DNA of 64,000 bases from Clostridium sp. CAG:440 (GCA_000437215.1 FR898629.1:46401-110400), one strand, 5' to 3'; positions 54,282-64,000 are shown, numbered from the stretch's first letter. Translations and numbers: made by a program. The notes: generated by a model not told the origin, from the sequence alone.

Positions 54282-56168
54282 TTATTTTACTTCTTCTCTT
54301 TGTTGTTCATGTATACTTTTTAATGCTTTCTCAGAAATATCTTTTGCTCTTTTTTCAGCTTTTATTTCTTCAGGAGTTTTTGTAACCCTATTTCCAAATT
54401 TGTCAAACTTCATACTTTGGTTTTGTTCTTGTTCTTTATTTTCTTTATTTATTATATCAAATATTTTATCTTGCGTTTTTTTATGCATGTCGTCATATTT
54501 TTCACTTTTCTTTTTAAATGTTTCACTCCTTTTGAGTAACCAATTGTTCCTATAATCAGAAATTTTATCTTTTAGTTTTCCATGTAAATGCATATTTGGT
54601 CTAATTTTATTATCCATTGAAAGATCATTATTTTTCTCTTTGCTTGTTTTTGGTCTTAATATTATTTTTTCCTCTTTATTGCCATCAGCAATTCTTTTTG
54701 GTTCCTCCTTTGTTTCTAACTCATAAGATCTATTTTTTATTTTACTAATTATTCTTCTAAGTAATGTATCTTTAAAATTTTCAACTTCAAATCCTTGTTT
54801 TTCTGCTCCTCTAGCTATTTCTCTAAGGTGCATTTTATTTCTTAATCCTTTTACTTTCTTTAGATTTTCCATATCATATTTAACATCTATATAATCATTA
54901 TTATATAGTCCACCTACAATCAATTTATCTAAACTATCACTATTTTTATTTGAGCCTATTTTTTCTCCTATAACATCAACTAGAAATGGATCAATATTCT
55001 TTCTATCTTGTTCGTTTAGTATTTCAAAGCCCTGCCTTTCATCAATATGACTTCTAATATTTTTTAATATAGGTTTATAATCACTTAAACTAAATTTATT
55101 TGAATTATAAGAAAATATAGTTGGCTCCTTTTTTCCTTCTTCATAAATTAGATACTCAAGAATTCCTTTTTTGTTAATTTTAACATCAACATTTGTTATT
55201 TTATCTAATTCATTTGCTTCTTCATTATGTCTTCTTTCAAATTTTAAATCATTCATTCTGCTATATTTACTGTGTATTTTTTCTTCTTCATCATCTTGTT
55301 TTATTTGATTTAATTTTATATTTTCACTTCTATTATCACTATTTTTTTCTTCTTTTGTTTTTATTTCTTCTGGTTCATTTGCCTTTACTTCATTTTGTTT
55401 TGGTTCTTCTGGTTGTTTTGCTTGTATTTCATTTTGTTCTGGTTCTTCTTGCTTAACTTCTTTTTCTTCTTCTAATTTTACTTCTTTTTCTTTCTCCTCT
55501 GCCTCTTTTTCTTCTTTCATTTTTGCTGCATATGGTTTAAAAAATTCAGCTAACCCTTCGATTAAGAAATTTGTTGTATATGGCTGTTTTAATACCTTTT
55601 CTACATTAGATAATTCTTCAAATTCTTTTTCAAATTCAGGATTTTCGACATTAGCTATTTCATCATTAATTTGTTTCAGTTTTTCTTCTCTTTGCTGAAG
55701 CATAGGTTTCATTATATCCAATGCAACAGCACTTTTGTTTTCCATGTCCTTTTTTAATATTTCAATTTTTCTTGATATATCTTCTTTTTTTTCATTAATT
55801 AGTCCTGTTTTATAGTCTTCATAATTTTTTTTCATTTTTTCTCTTCTATCTTCAACTTGCTTTAATATTTCTTCTTTATTTTTATTAAATTTCTCTTTTA
55901 ATTCAACCTTTTTTACTTCTACAAGTTTTTTTCCATCTTGTAATTCTTTATTTAATTTTTCAAGTTCAGTCATTTGGCTATTACGTCTATCCATGTAAAC
56001 TGGATTATTAGGATTTTCTTTTTGAAATTCTTTATCAAAACTTTCTTTTTCAACATTGTAATCTTCTTCTTGTTTATTTATTTTTTCTTCATTTTCTTTT
56101 ATATCTTTTTGTATTTCATAACTACTGTCTAAAGTTTCTTTAATTTTATCTAATATTTTTTTATCCAT
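54282..56168 (-). CDS. Large charged coiled-coil protein
   Basis: 628 residues, not recognised. Residues 1-230 are heptad-rich (IQKDIKENEEKINKQEEDY, KKLVEVKKVELKEKFNKNKE), 230-300 a repeat of EEPEQNEIQAKQPEEPKQNE type, and the rest mixed with an odd GILEYLIYEEGKKEPTIFSY domain. No signal peptide. Cytoplasmic scaffold or phage-tail-like role is conceivable but not supported. Native codon use. Confidence 0.55.
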   Translation of the reverse strand: MDKKILDKIKETLDSSYEIQKDIKENEEKINKQEEDYNVEKESFDKEFQKENPNNPVYMDRRNSQMTELEKLNKELQDGKKLVEVKKVELKEKFNKNKEEILKQVEDRREKMKKNYEDYKTGLINEKKEDISRKIEILKKDMENKSAVALDIMKPMLQQREEKLKQINDEIANVENPEFEKEFEELSNVEKVLKQPYTTNFLIEGLAEFFKPYAAKMKEEKEAEEKEKEVKLEEEKEVKQEEPEQNEIQAKQPEEPKQNEVKANEPEEIKTKEEKNSDNRSENIKLNQIKQDDEEEKIHSKYSRMNDLKFERRHNEEANELDKITNVDVKINKKGILEYLIYEEGKKEPTIFSYNSNKFSLSDYKPILKNIRSHIDERQGFEILNEQDRKNIDPFLVDVIGEKIGSNKNSDSLDKLIVGGLYNNDYIDVKYDMENLKKVKGLRNKMHLREIARGAEKQGFEVENFKDTLLRRIISKIKNRSYELETKEEPKRIADGNKEEKIILRPKTSKEKNNDLSMDNKIRPNMHLHGKLKDKISDYRNNWLLKRSETFKKKSEKYDDMHKKTQDKIFDIINKENKEQEQNQSMKFDKFGNRVTKTPEEIKAEKRAKDISEKALKSIHEQQREEVK

Positions 56169-56311
56169 AATTTTCCCCTTTCAAAATACAATATATTTTT
56201 GTATTTTATTACACTAGTATTTTTATTATAACATTTTTCACAATTTATTTCAATAAAATTATGTAAATTATTAGAAATTTAATACAATTGTAATATTTTG
56301 GTAATAATTGT

Positions 56312-56345
56312 AAAAAGGAGCTTAAAATTCTTTTAAGCTCCTTTT
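56312..56345. terminator. Terminator of trmFO
   Basis: AAAAAGGAGCTTAA and TTAAGCTCCTTTTT; it overlaps the last codons of trmFO. Confidence 0.85.
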
Positions 56346-57680
56346 TGCTAAATTCATATATCTTTCTTTTTTGTCTCTAATCCTTTTTCCTTCTAATTCT
56401 GGCAATATTCCAAAATTTGCATTCATTGGTTGAAACTTTTCATTTGGAGATGAAATATATTTTGCAAGTGCTCCTATAATTGTATTTTCACTAAAAGTTA
56501 TTTTTTGTTTTTGGCCATTGTATTTTGTAATTGCATTTAATGCAGCCACCATACCAGAACTTATTGATTCTACATAGCCCTCAACTCCTGTAATTTGTCC
56601 TGCAAAATATATATTTGTATTAGATTTCAAATTATATGTTTCATCAAGCAAGTTTGGAGAATTAATAAATGTATTTCTATGCATAACTCCATATTTTATA
56701 AACTCTGCATTTTCAAGACCTGGTATCATGCTAAAAACTCTTTTTTGTTCCATAAAGTTTAAATTTGTTTGAAAACCAACCAAATTATACATACTTGCTA
56801 TTTTATCATCTTGTCTTAATTGAACAACAGCATATGGTCTTCTTGCAGTTCTTGGATCATCAAATCCAACTGGCTTTAATGGTCCAAACCTTAATGTATC
56901 AATCCCTCTTTTTGCCATAATTTCAATTGGCATACATCCTTCAAAAATTTCTTTTTTCTCAAAATCATGTAAAGTTACAATTTTAGCATTTATTAATTCA
57001 TTCCAAAAGTTTTCATATTCTTCTTTATTCATTGGAAGATTTATATAGCTTTTTTCTTCACATTCCAGCCTTTTTTTCCACTCTTCTACCGTTTCTTCTT
57101 TTTTCTTTTCTTGACTATATCTGTCACCATAAAAAGCAATACTAAAATCTATACTTTCTTTGGTCACAATTGGTGCTGCTGCATCATAAAAATACAATTT
57201 GTCTTGTCCTGTTAGCTCTTGTATTTGTTTTGCTAATGTATCTGATGTTAATGGTCCTGTTGCAATAATTGTAATTCCTTCTTGCGCAATTTGATTTAAA
57301 GTGTTATTTACTCCCGCTTCTTCATGAATAATTTCAATTAAAGGATTGCTTTCAAGTTCTTTGGTTACTTGTTTTGAGAACTCCTCTCTATCAACTGCTA
57401 ATGCTTGACCAGCAGGCACTTTGGTTTTATCTGCAATTTTTATCAACAAAGAATCCAATTTTCTTAATTCTTCTTTTAATAAGCCACATGCATTTGTTAA
57501 TAAATTAGATTTAAATGAATTGCTGCATACAATTTCTGCTAAATTTTTATTGCTGTGAGCCTCAGAAAATTTTTTAGGCTTCATTTCATATAATTTTACA
57601 TTTATTCCTGCTTTTGCAATTTGGTATGCAGCCTCGCTTCCTGCAAGTCCTCCGCCAATTATTGTAATATAATTTTTCAT
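56322..57680 (-). CDS. trmFO: Folate-dependent tRNA m5U54 methyltransferase
   Basis: 452 residues from ATG 57680 (GGGAG upstream). FAD motif IIGGGLAGSEAAYQIAKAG, EMKPKKFSEAHSNKNLAEIVCSNSFKS, RFGPLKPVGFDDPR, QTNLNFMEQKRVF and NSPNLLD, all hallmarks of TrmFO. It makes ribothymidine in the tRNA T-loop, using methylene-THF and FADH2. The only split-looking triplets are GGC GGA. Confidence 0.93.
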   Translation of the reverse strand: MKNYITIIGGGLAGSEAAYQIAKAGINVKLYEMKPKKFSEAHSNKNLAEIVCSNSFKSNLLTNACGLLKEELRKLDSLLIKIADKTKVPAGQALAVDREEFSKQVTKELESNPLIEIIHEEAGVNNTLNQIAQEGITIIATGPLTSDTLAKQIQELTGQDKLYFYDAAAPIVTKESIDFSIAFYGDRYSQEKKKEETVEEWKKRLECEEKSYINLPMNKEEYENFWNELINAKIVTLHDFEKKEIFEGCMPIEIMAKRGIDTLRFGPLKPVGFDDPRTARRPYAVVQLRQDDKIASMYNLVGFQTNLNFMEQKRVFSMIPGLENAEFIKYGVMHRNTFINSPNLLDETYNLKSNTNIYFAGQITGVEGYVESISSGMVAALNAITKYNGQKQKITFSENTIIGALAKYISSPNEKFQPMNANFGILPELEGKRIRDKKERYMNLAKRSLKEF

Positions 57681-57749
57681 TGCTTTCTCCCTTTTAATCA
57701 TAAACTAATAGTGTTCTATTTTCTTTCAACCACTAAGTAATCAGCAATT

Positions 57750-57815
57750 ATTGCCATTCAAACCCGGAACCATTGGCAATTTATTGCCATTTAAACCCGG
57801 AACTGTTGGCAATTT
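57750..57815. repeat. Two tandem 33-bp palindromic repeats
   Basis: Units 57750-57782 and 57783-57815 are near-identical, each starting ATTGCCATT, with AAACCCGGAAC in the middle and ending TTGGCAATTT, so each can fold on itself. They lie directly after the SNF2 helicase stop. Confidence 0.7.
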
Positions 57816-60782
57816 TTACTCAAAAAGACTTAATATGTCTTCTTTTGATAGCTTGTTTATAAATGTAGTCTTGGTATCTAACACATTGTCTATTAGTTTT
57901 TCTTTCTTTTTTTGTAGTTTATATATTTTTTCTTCTATTGAGTTTTTTGTTATTAGTTTATATACTTGTACATTATTTTTTTGGCCTATTCTGTATGCTC
58001 TGTCTGTTGCTTGATTTTCTGTAGATACATTCCACCATGGGTCATAGTGTATTACCATGTCTGCTCCTGTTAGGTTTAGTCCTGTTCCTCCTGCTTTTAG
58101 TGATATTAAAAACACTTTTATTTCATTATTGTTGTTAAATTCGTCAACCAAATCTACTCTTTCTTCTACTTTTGTTGCTCCTGTTAGTTTAAAGTATTTT
58201 ATATTTTCGTCTTTTAGTCTTTTTTCTATTATTTCTAGCATTGATGTGTATGATGAAAATAATAATATTTTATGTCCTGATTTTATTGCTTCTTTTGTTA
58301 TTTCCATGCATTGCTCTAATTTACTACTTTTCCCTTTATAGTCTTTTATAAATAAGTTTGGATGGCAACATATTTGCCTTAATCTTGTAAGTGCTGCTAA
58401 TACTTTCATTTGGTTTTTCCCTGAGTCTGTTTGGCCTATTAATTTTGCAACTTCTTCTTTTATATTTGATAAATATGATAAATATATTTCTTCTTGTTCT
58501 TCTTGCATTTCATTTTCTAATATTGTTATTTCTTTTTCTGGAAGTTCTGTTAAAACTTCTTGTTTTGTTCTTCTAAGTACAAATGGTTCTATTAACATTT
58601 TTAGTTTTTGCATAGAACTTTCATCTTCTTCTTTTACAATTGGAATCTCATACATTGTTTTGAATTTTTTATATGTATATAAATACCCTGGCATTATAAA
58701 GTCAAATATTGACCATAATTCTGCAAGTGAATTTTCTATTGGTGTTCCTGTTAACGCATATCTTGTTTGTGCTTTTAAATCTTTTATTGCTTTTGCATTT
58801 TGAGTTGTACTATTTTTTAAGTATTGTGCTTCATCTGCTATTATGTATTTAAATTTATAATCTTTTTGTTTATAGTTTTCTATGTCTCTTTTTAATAGGT
58901 CATATGATGTTATTACTAAATCATAATCTTGCAAAGTTTCTATTAATTTTTTTCTTTCTGATAATGTCCCTCTAATTACAAGTGTTTTTAATGTTGGTGC
59001 AAATTTTTCTGTCTCATTTTTCCAGTTTAGTGTTAATGAACTTGGTGCTATTACAAGGCTTGTCTGTTTTTCTTTATTGTTTTGTATATAGTCTAAAATT
59101 ATTGATAATACTTGTACTGTTTTTCCCAGTCCCATATCATCTGCAAGTATTCCTCCAAACTTATATTCATCTAGTGTCTTTAACCATTTAAAACCTGTTT
59201 TTTGGTAATATCTTAAATTGGCATTTATTTTTGGTAACCTAATTTCTTCTAGTTGTTCTTTATTTAAGCTATTTACTATTGTTTTATAAGTTTCATTTTT
59301 AGTAATTGCAGTTGATTTAAGTTTTCCTAAAATAGTATTTAAATATAATGTTCTACTTACAGGAAGCTTTATTTCGCCTTTTTCTAATTCTTTATAATTT
59401 ACATCTGTACCTGTTATTAATTTATCCAAAAAGCTTATTTCCTGATTATCTTGTAAATTTAAAAAACTCCCATCTTTTAACCTGTAATATTTCTTTTTTA
59501 GATGATATCTTTCCATTATTTCTTTTATACTATTTAAATCCAAATTTAGCTCATTTAGGTTTATTGATAATAAATCATTTTCTACTTTTATTCCTATATT
59601 TCCTATTTTGGGTTGTTTTATTTGTTTGGATTTAAAATTTTCTGTAACAAGTACTTCAAATTTTTTCATATATAAGCTTATATCATTGGACATGAATTCA
59701 TAAATTTTATCATTATTTGGTAATATAAATCTTAAATTTTTTACATCAAACATAAAACCTGTTTTTCTAAAGATATTTAAGGCTTTTGTTTCTTCAATTA
59801 TATTTCTTGGAAATTCTATTTTTGTTTTTTCATCTAATGGATTAAATTCATCTTTTCCATACTTAAATTTTACATCTGCTATTATGTTTTGAGCATTGTC
59901 AAAATCTAAAAACACTTTTACTTCCAAGTGTTTTGGTTTATATTGTTCTAGTTCATATTCTGGTATATTTAAAATTTTTATTGAATTTTCCATTTTAGGC
60001 ATTATTATAGAGAAAAATTGTGTTAACTGTTTTGTTCCTAGCTCTACTTCTGTTATATAATTTTGTCTAAATGTTTCTAACATTTTTATTGTTGTTTTTT
60101 CATAATTTTTATTACATCTATATAATTTATTTTTTTCTAATATGTATTTATATTTTTTTCCCCTTATTAGTACTACTTTGTATATATCAATATTAGGAAT
60201 AATTATGTAGTCCTCATTTTTAGTTTTCTTTAATAAGAATTCCAGCTTTGGGTTTTCCTCTATAAATTTTACTTTTTCTTCTTTTCCATCTTTTTGAAAT
60301 TTTACTTCTTGGTCCTTTAGTATATCAAATATTTCATCTATCCCATTATTTCCTATAATTATAAAATTTTCATTTAAGGCTTTTCCAAAGTATTTATAAT
60401 TACTGTTTGAATTTGAATTTGCATATTTCATTATTTCTGCATATTTTAACATAAACTCCAATAATGGTTTGCTTTCTTTAGTAAACATTTCTTTATCATG
60501 AATAAATTGTAAACCTTCTTTATATTTAAAGTTTTCCTTATTCATCATTTTTGTATAAAATTCTGCTAAATTTTTTATTTTATACATTTTATTTTTTCCT
60601 ATTTGAAATTCTATCTTCATATTTCCTGTAAATTTATCATATATGATTTTTGGTTCTAATTTTATTGTTTCTTTACTTTTTATATCAATTTCTTCTTCAC
60701 TTATATTTTCTATTTCTTCATTATAAAAGGTGTTGACTATTTTGCTAAAGTTTTTATATTCTTTATTATTATTTACTTGCAT
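57816..60782 (-). CDS. SNF2-family helicase (DEAD/H-box ATPase)
   Basis: 988 residues. N-terminal 500 are the bacterial SNF2-associated region; the motor has Walker A ADDMGLGKTVQVLSI, IIADEAQYLKN (DEAQ), GTPIENSLAELW, and C-terminal FSSYTSMLEIIEKRL, SLKAGGTGLNLTGA and YRIGQKNNVQVYKLI. It is probably a DNA translocase or remodeller, as in Bacillus YwqA/HepA-like proteins. Confidence 0.9.
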   Translation of the reverse strand: MQVNNNKEYKNFSKIVNTFYNEEIENISEEEIDIKSKETIKLEPKIIYDKFTGNMKIEFQIGKNKMYKIKNLAEFYTKMMNKENFKYKEGLQFIHDKEMFTKESKPLLEFMLKYAEIMKYANSNSNSNYKYFGKALNENFIIIGNNGIDEIFDILKDQEVKFQKDGKEEKVKFIEENPKLEFLLKKTKNEDYIIIPNIDIYKVVLIRGKKYKYILEKNKLYRCNKNYEKTTIKMLETFRQNYITEVELGTKQLTQFFSIIMPKMENSIKILNIPEYELEQYKPKHLEVKVFLDFDNAQNIIADVKFKYGKDEFNPLDEKTKIEFPRNIIEETKALNIFRKTGFMFDVKNLRFILPNNDKIYEFMSNDISLYMKKFEVLVTENFKSKQIKQPKIGNIGIKVENDLLSINLNELNLDLNSIKEIMERYHLKKKYYRLKDGSFLNLQDNQEISFLDKLITGTDVNYKELEKGEIKLPVSRTLYLNTILGKLKSTAITKNETYKTIVNSLNKEQLEEIRLPKINANLRYYQKTGFKWLKTLDEYKFGGILADDMGLGKTVQVLSIILDYIQNNKEKQTSLVIAPSSLTLNWKNETEKFAPTLKTLVIRGTLSERKKLIETLQDYDLVITSYDLLKRDIENYKQKDYKFKYIIADEAQYLKNSTTQNAKAIKDLKAQTRYALTGTPIENSLAELWSIFDFIMPGYLYTYKKFKTMYEIPIVKEEDESSMQKLKMLIEPFVLRRTKQEVLTELPEKEITILENEMQEEQEEIYLSYLSNIKEEVAKLIGQTDSGKNQMKVLAALTRLRQICCHPNLFIKDYKGKSSKLEQCMEITKEAIKSGHKILLFSSYTSMLEIIEKRLKDENIKYFKLTGATKVEERVDLVDEFNNNNEIKVFLISLKAGGTGLNLTGADMVIHYDPWWNVSTENQATDRAYRIGQKNNVQVYKLITKNSIEEKIYKLQKKKEKLIDNVLDTKTTFINKLSKEDILSLFE

Positions 60783-60852
60783 TTTTATTTCCCCTTTTCT
60801 TGGCTCGATATTATACTACATTTTTTTATATTTGGCAAGTTTAGCTAAAAAA

Positions 60853-60892
60853 CAAAAAGGGAAAATATGATTGCACATATTTTCTCTTTTTT
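60853..60892 (-). terminator. Terminator of the Spo0E-like gene
   Basis: AAAAAGGGAAAATATG and CATATTTTCTCTTTTT arms, just before the stop of the Spo0E-like gene in position and downstream in transcription. Confidence 0.75.
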
Positions 60893-60895
60893 AGT

Positions 60896-61051
60896 TTATC
60901 TTTTATTTATAATCTCAGGAGAATCTTGATAATATTTTGCAATTAACTCGTCTAGTTCAACGCTTAGTTTGTAAATAATACTATAATCTTCACCAGATAT
61001 TATACTTTCATTTAGTTTATCTCTTAATTTACAAATTTCATCATTTAACAT
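60896..61051 (-). CDS. Spo0E-like aspartyl-phosphate phosphatase
   Basis: 51 residues from ATG 61051 (AAGGAG 8 bases upstream). The Spo0E fingerprint is present: a first helix MLNDEICKLRDKLNESI, then LSVELDELIAKYY, with the SxxLDxLI core. It removes phosphate from Spo0A-P to delay sporulation. With dpaB it supports a spore former. Confidence 0.75.
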   Translation of the reverse strand: MLNDEICKLRDKLNESIISGEDYSIIYKLSVELDELIAKYYQDSPEIINKR

Positions 61052-61190
61052 ATGCATCTCTCCTTTTTTTATTTTTTCTCTTAAGTACATTTATAAATTA
61101 ACACATTTTTACATCAAAGTCAATGAAATTTGTAGTATTCATGCGGTTTTCGTACGTGTTAAATCTATTTTTTTCGACATCAAATGACAC

Positions 61191-61235
61191 AAAAAAACAG
61201 CATAAATTTTTTTATTTTATTTATACTGTTTTTTT
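61191..61235 (-). terminator. Terminator of the M16 peptidase operon
   Basis: AAAAAACAGCATAAAT with ATTTATACTGTTTTTT arms, followed by T-rich sequence. Confidence 0.7.
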
Positions 61236-61248
61236 GATATTTTATTTT

Positions 61249-62520
61249 CTACTTTCTTACGACTGAAAGCACCATATTTTCTGTTTTAAATAAATCATTT
61301 AAAATTTGTGTCGTATATTCTAGATTTACTGTATCTATTTCTTCTAAATAGTCAAAGCTATTTATTCCTTTAAAATAATCTGCCAAAAACATTCTAGATA
61401 TATCTGTTACATCATTATATTCTTTAACATATGTTCCATATATCTTCTTTTTTATTCTTTCAAAATCATCTTTGTTTATTCCATTTTGTTTAAATTTATT
61501 TATTTGTTCTTTAAAACTGTCATATACTTTTTGTGGTGTGTTAGATTGACCTGTAAGAAGAACATGTGCATATGTTGTAGAAAATTCGTAGTCTAAGCTT
61601 GGAGTAGAATATATTGTTCCATCATCATATAATTTTTTATATAACTCAGAGCTTTTGCCAAATAGTAAATTTAATATTATTTCTACGGCAATATGTTTTT
61701 TTACTTTGTCTTTGCACTTTATTTGGTTATCCTTTATTCCTATGCAATATAAACTTTGACTTACTTGCATTGTTTGCTCTATTTTTTCTTTTACTATACT
61801 ACTTGGCTCTTCTTCATATATTCTTTTTATTTCTCCATTAGATTTATTTGGAATTAGTCTTTTCTTTATTTCTTCTAATATTTTATCTGGTTCAAAATCT
61901 CCACTTACAACTAACGCCATATTTGATGGATTATAAAATGTATTATAACATTTATATAAAATTTCTTTGTCTATATGGCTTATTGTTTCTATAGTTCCTG
62001 TTATATCAATTTTTATTGGATTATTATGATACATTGCCTCCATAGCATTTAAATAAACTCTCCACTCTGGATAGTCATCATACATCATAATTTCTTGTCC
62101 TATTATTCCTTTTTCTTTTTCCACATTTTCATCTGTAAAATATGGGTGTTGAACATAGTCCATAAATTCATCTAGTGCTTCGTAAAAATTATCTGTACAT
62201 TCAAATAAATATGCTGTATGGTCATTTGTTGTATATGCATTTGCATTTACTCCTAATGCTGTTAGTGTGTCTAAACTATTTGTTCCATTTTCTTGTTCAA
62301 ACAATTTGTGTTCTAAAAAGTGTGCTACACCTTTTGGCACTTCTATAGTTTCTGTCTCTCCTGGAACTATAAACTTGCTATCATTTGACCCATAATTTGT
62401 TCCCCAAATAATATATTTTTTTTCTATTCCTTTTTTAGGAATAATCATTACTGTTAAGCCGTTTTCTAACTTGTCAATATATAACTTTTCTTTAACTTTT
62501 AAATTTTCAATTACTTGCAT
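61249..62520 (-). CDS. M16 zinc peptidase (YmfH-like), catalytic
   Basis: 423 residues. HFLEHKLFE is the inverted HxxEH zinc motif of M16, with the distal Glu in the EKEKGIIGQEIMMYDD segment. It is paired with a non-catalytic M16-like gene on the same strand 12 bases upstream. By analogy with YmfF/YmfH of Firmicutes it is a heterodimeric processing peptidase. Function in the cell is unknown. Confidence 0.85.
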   Translation of the reverse strand: MQVIENLKVKEKLYIDKLENGLTVMIIPKKGIEKKYIIWGTNYGSNDSKFIVPGETETIEVPKGVAHFLEHKLFEQENGTNSLDTLTALGVNANAYTTNDHTAYLFECTDNFYEALDEFMDYVQHPYFTDENVEKEKGIIGQEIMMYDDYPEWRVYLNAMEAMYHNNPIKIDITGTIETISHIDKEILYKCYNTFYNPSNMALVVSGDFEPDKILEEIKKRLIPNKSNGEIKRIYEEEPSSIVKEKIEQTMQVSQSLYCIGIKDNQIKCKDKVKKHIAVEIILNLLFGKSSELYKKLYDDGTIYSTPSLDYEFSTTYAHVLLTGQSNTPQKVYDSFKEQINKFKQNGINKDDFERIKKKIYGTYVKEYNDVTDISRMFLADYFKGINSFDYLEEIDTVNLEYTTQILNDLFKTENMVLSVVRK

Positions 62521-62532
62521 TTTTATCTCCTT

Positions 62533-63801
62533 CTAATCTCTTAAAAAATAAATTGTATTAATAGATACTTTTTTAGCAATATTTATAATATCTTCCTTAC
62601 TTACATTTTCAATTTTTTTAGTATATTCCTCTAAAGATACTATAGTTCCTGTTAACTCTTGTCCAAAATAGTAAGTAATTTGTGTATCTTGCTCATCATC
62701 AATAATTTTTATGCTTGCAATTATTCCTTTTTTTGCATTTTCTATTTCCTCTTCAGTAAAATCTCCTTTTTCCATATCTTCAATTTGTTTTTTTACAAGA
62801 GTTAATGTTTTTTCGTAATTTCCAATTTCAATTCCACACTTTATAAATATATTGCTTTTATATCTCATATAACTAGAACTTGCAACATATGCTAAATGTG
62901 CTTTTTCTCTTACATTTTGGAACATCTTAGAATTAGCAGATCCACCTAAAATACTGTTGTAAATTAATGTGTCATATTTTAAGTCTTCATTATCTATATT
63001 AACATCAAGCCCTACAATTAATTTTCCTTGTGTTACATCCATACTCTCTGTAACTACATTTTCCTTTTTTTCCTCTTTAGGACAAATATTTAATTTAGTA
63101 TAACTTGCTTCTCTTTCGTTTAAATTGTTAATACATGTATTTTCTTTTACTAATTGTTCAACATTGTTATCTAACATTCCAGACACAAATATGTCTATTT
63201 TACATGTATTTATTAGTTCTTTATAATAATTGTATAAATCTTTTGCATTTATTTTTTCTAGGTCTTCTATATACCCAAATTTATAAAGTCCAAAATCTTC
63301 ATTTTTATACATTTCTTCTATACATCTATCTAATGCATATTGAGCCTTATTATCTATTTTTCCTTCTATTATTTGTTTTATATTATTTTTTTCTTGTTCT
63401 ACATATTCTTCCTTAAATCCATCATTTTCAATATATGGATTAAATACTATGTCTAATATTTTTTCTAGAGATTCTTTTAATAAGTTTTCACTATTACTTG
63501 GTAAGAAATTATCATTAATTGTTTCTATATAAAATTTTAAAACTTGATTGTCTCCTGTTTTATCTAGTCCACAGTCAAAACTTGCACCATACATTTGCTC
63601 TAGTGTTTTGCTTATTTGCTCAGAAGTTGGCATATTTTTTGTACCTCTTCTTAATATTGATGATATTAAAGCATTTTTCGTAACGTTTTGTCTATTTAAT
63701 TTTGTCGTTAAAAACACGGCAAGTAAGTTTGTTTTGAATTTTTCAGTATTTATTTTATGAAGCTTAATTCCTTGTTTTATGTCTATTTTTTCATAACTCA
63801 T
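62533..63801 (-). CDS. M16-like partner lacking the zinc motif (YmfF-like)
   Basis: 422 residues from ATG 63801. The same two-domain M16 fold (MSYEKIDIKQGIKLHKINTE, LGVLxxx-type ISSILRRGTKNMPTSEQISKTLE) but with no HxxEH: the equivalent position reads ALISSILRRGT. It is therefore probably the structural subunit of the pair with the gene downstream. Confidence 0.82.
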   Translation of the reverse strand: MSYEKIDIKQGIKLHKINTEKFKTNLLAVFLTTKLNRQNVTKNALISSILRRGTKNMPTSEQISKTLEQMYGASFDCGLDKTGDNQVLKFYIETINDNFLPSNSENLLKESLEKILDIVFNPYIENDGFKEEYVEQEKNNIKQIIEGKIDNKAQYALDRCIEEMYKNEDFGLYKFGYIEDLEKINAKDLYNYYKELINTCKIDIFVSGMLDNNVEQLVKENTCINNLNEREASYTKLNICPKEEKKENVVTESMDVTQGKLIVGLDVNIDNEDLKYDTLIYNSILGGSANSKMFQNVREKAHLAYVASSSYMRYKSNIFIKCGIEIGNYEKTLTLVKKQIEDMEKGDFTEEEIENAKKGIIASIKIIDDEQDTQITYYFGQELTGTIVSLEEYTKKIENVSKEDIINIAKKVSINTIYFLRD

Positions 63802-63870
63802 TTTATTTCCTCCTTTTTTCCTACATAGTATATTACATTTTACCATAATTATGCAAGATGTTTTTAGACA

Positions 63871-63899
63871 TTTAGACATTGGGACGGGGTTTTTGTCTT
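63871..63899. repeat. 29-bp interspersed repeat, copy 2
   Basis: Identical to 53959-53987; lies 70 bases upstream of the M16-like gene start. A 100-base tail with no gene follows to the window end. Confidence 0.7.
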
Positions 63900-64000
63900 A
63901 AGGTTTTCGGGACTTCTCTAAAATAAAATCCAATAGCTACCAAAAGTAGATTATATTAAAATCAAATTTTAGAATTGAAAATAATTGAATTAGAAATTTT

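Noticed and set aside
57750..57815. A short CRISPR array
   Set aside because: Two units directly joined with no spacer and each self-complementary; no cas genes nearby.
1..64000. tRNA genes that might explain CGG decoding
   Set aside because: I looked for the T-loop consensus on both strands and found none, so the tRNA question cannot be answered from this window.

Overview
The window looks like a chromosome segment of an anaerobic, spore-forming, very AT-rich Clostridia-type Firmicute. Evidence: dipicolinate synthase subunit B and a Spo0E-like phosphatase (sporulation), pta-ackA fermentation genes, strong AGGAGG-type ribosome binding sites, Gram-positive two-component and ABC genes, and AGA/TTA/ATA-rich codon use. 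Almost all genes from 5 kb onward lie on the minus strand. No tRNA, rRNA or CRISPR array was seen.

Layout. 1-7.05 kb is a decayed accessory zone. It holds an integrase relic, an AlbA_2-type remnant, two ASCH genes, GNAT genes, what looks like a degraded type III toxin-antitoxin locus, a RhuM relic, a YgjV membrane protein and a broken M29 aminopeptidase; candidate attachment and inverted repeats flank parts of it. 7.1-12.4 kb is an ABC transporter plus two-component operon. 12.5-16.8 kb holds a YjbR-alkyltransferase fusion, a MerR stub, a GH30 glycosidase, a Xer-type recombinase and DpaB. 16.9-21.7 kb holds pta, two tandem acetate kinases and an MFS transporter. 21.9-24.4 kb holds a pilin-like protein with a GC-rich C-type-lectin/FGE end that resembles a diversity-generating-retroelement (DGR) target. 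24.4-28.4 kb is an operon of two alpha/beta hydrolases and a class B penicillin-binding protein. 28.6-64 kb is mostly housekeeping: SOS Y-family polymerase with YolD, YqeY, CysS, SecA, a DUF2207 protein, GuaB, GuaA, a GH18-type protein, a metal ATPase with its ArsR regulator, TrmFO, an SNF2 helicase and two M16 peptidases.

Main discovery candidate. Seven native genes appear frameshifted: an ABC ATPase, DpaB, an MFS transporter, a PBP, a YolD-like protein, SecA and a DUF2207 protein. In every case the break is an in-frame CGG, nine sites in all. At each site, skipping the C of CGG (a +1 shift) makes the next codon GGN glycine and restores the conserved family sequence; DpaB and DUF2207 need two such shifts each. 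Reading by eye I found no in-frame CGG used as an ordinary codon in the other native genes. CGG straddling codons (NNC GGN, NCG GNN) is common and harmless. This points to genome-wide +1 recoding at CGG, that is, C-GGN read as one glycine, perhaps by a glycine tRNA with an expanded anticodon loop or because CGG is unassigned. The main counter-evidence is four compositional-outlier genes (ASCH-GNAT at 2434, a small peptide at 24192, an unknown gene at 28571 and a thymidylate-kinase-like gene at 42805), which each carry one in-frame CGG that must be arginine. They look like recent imports from a standard-code source.
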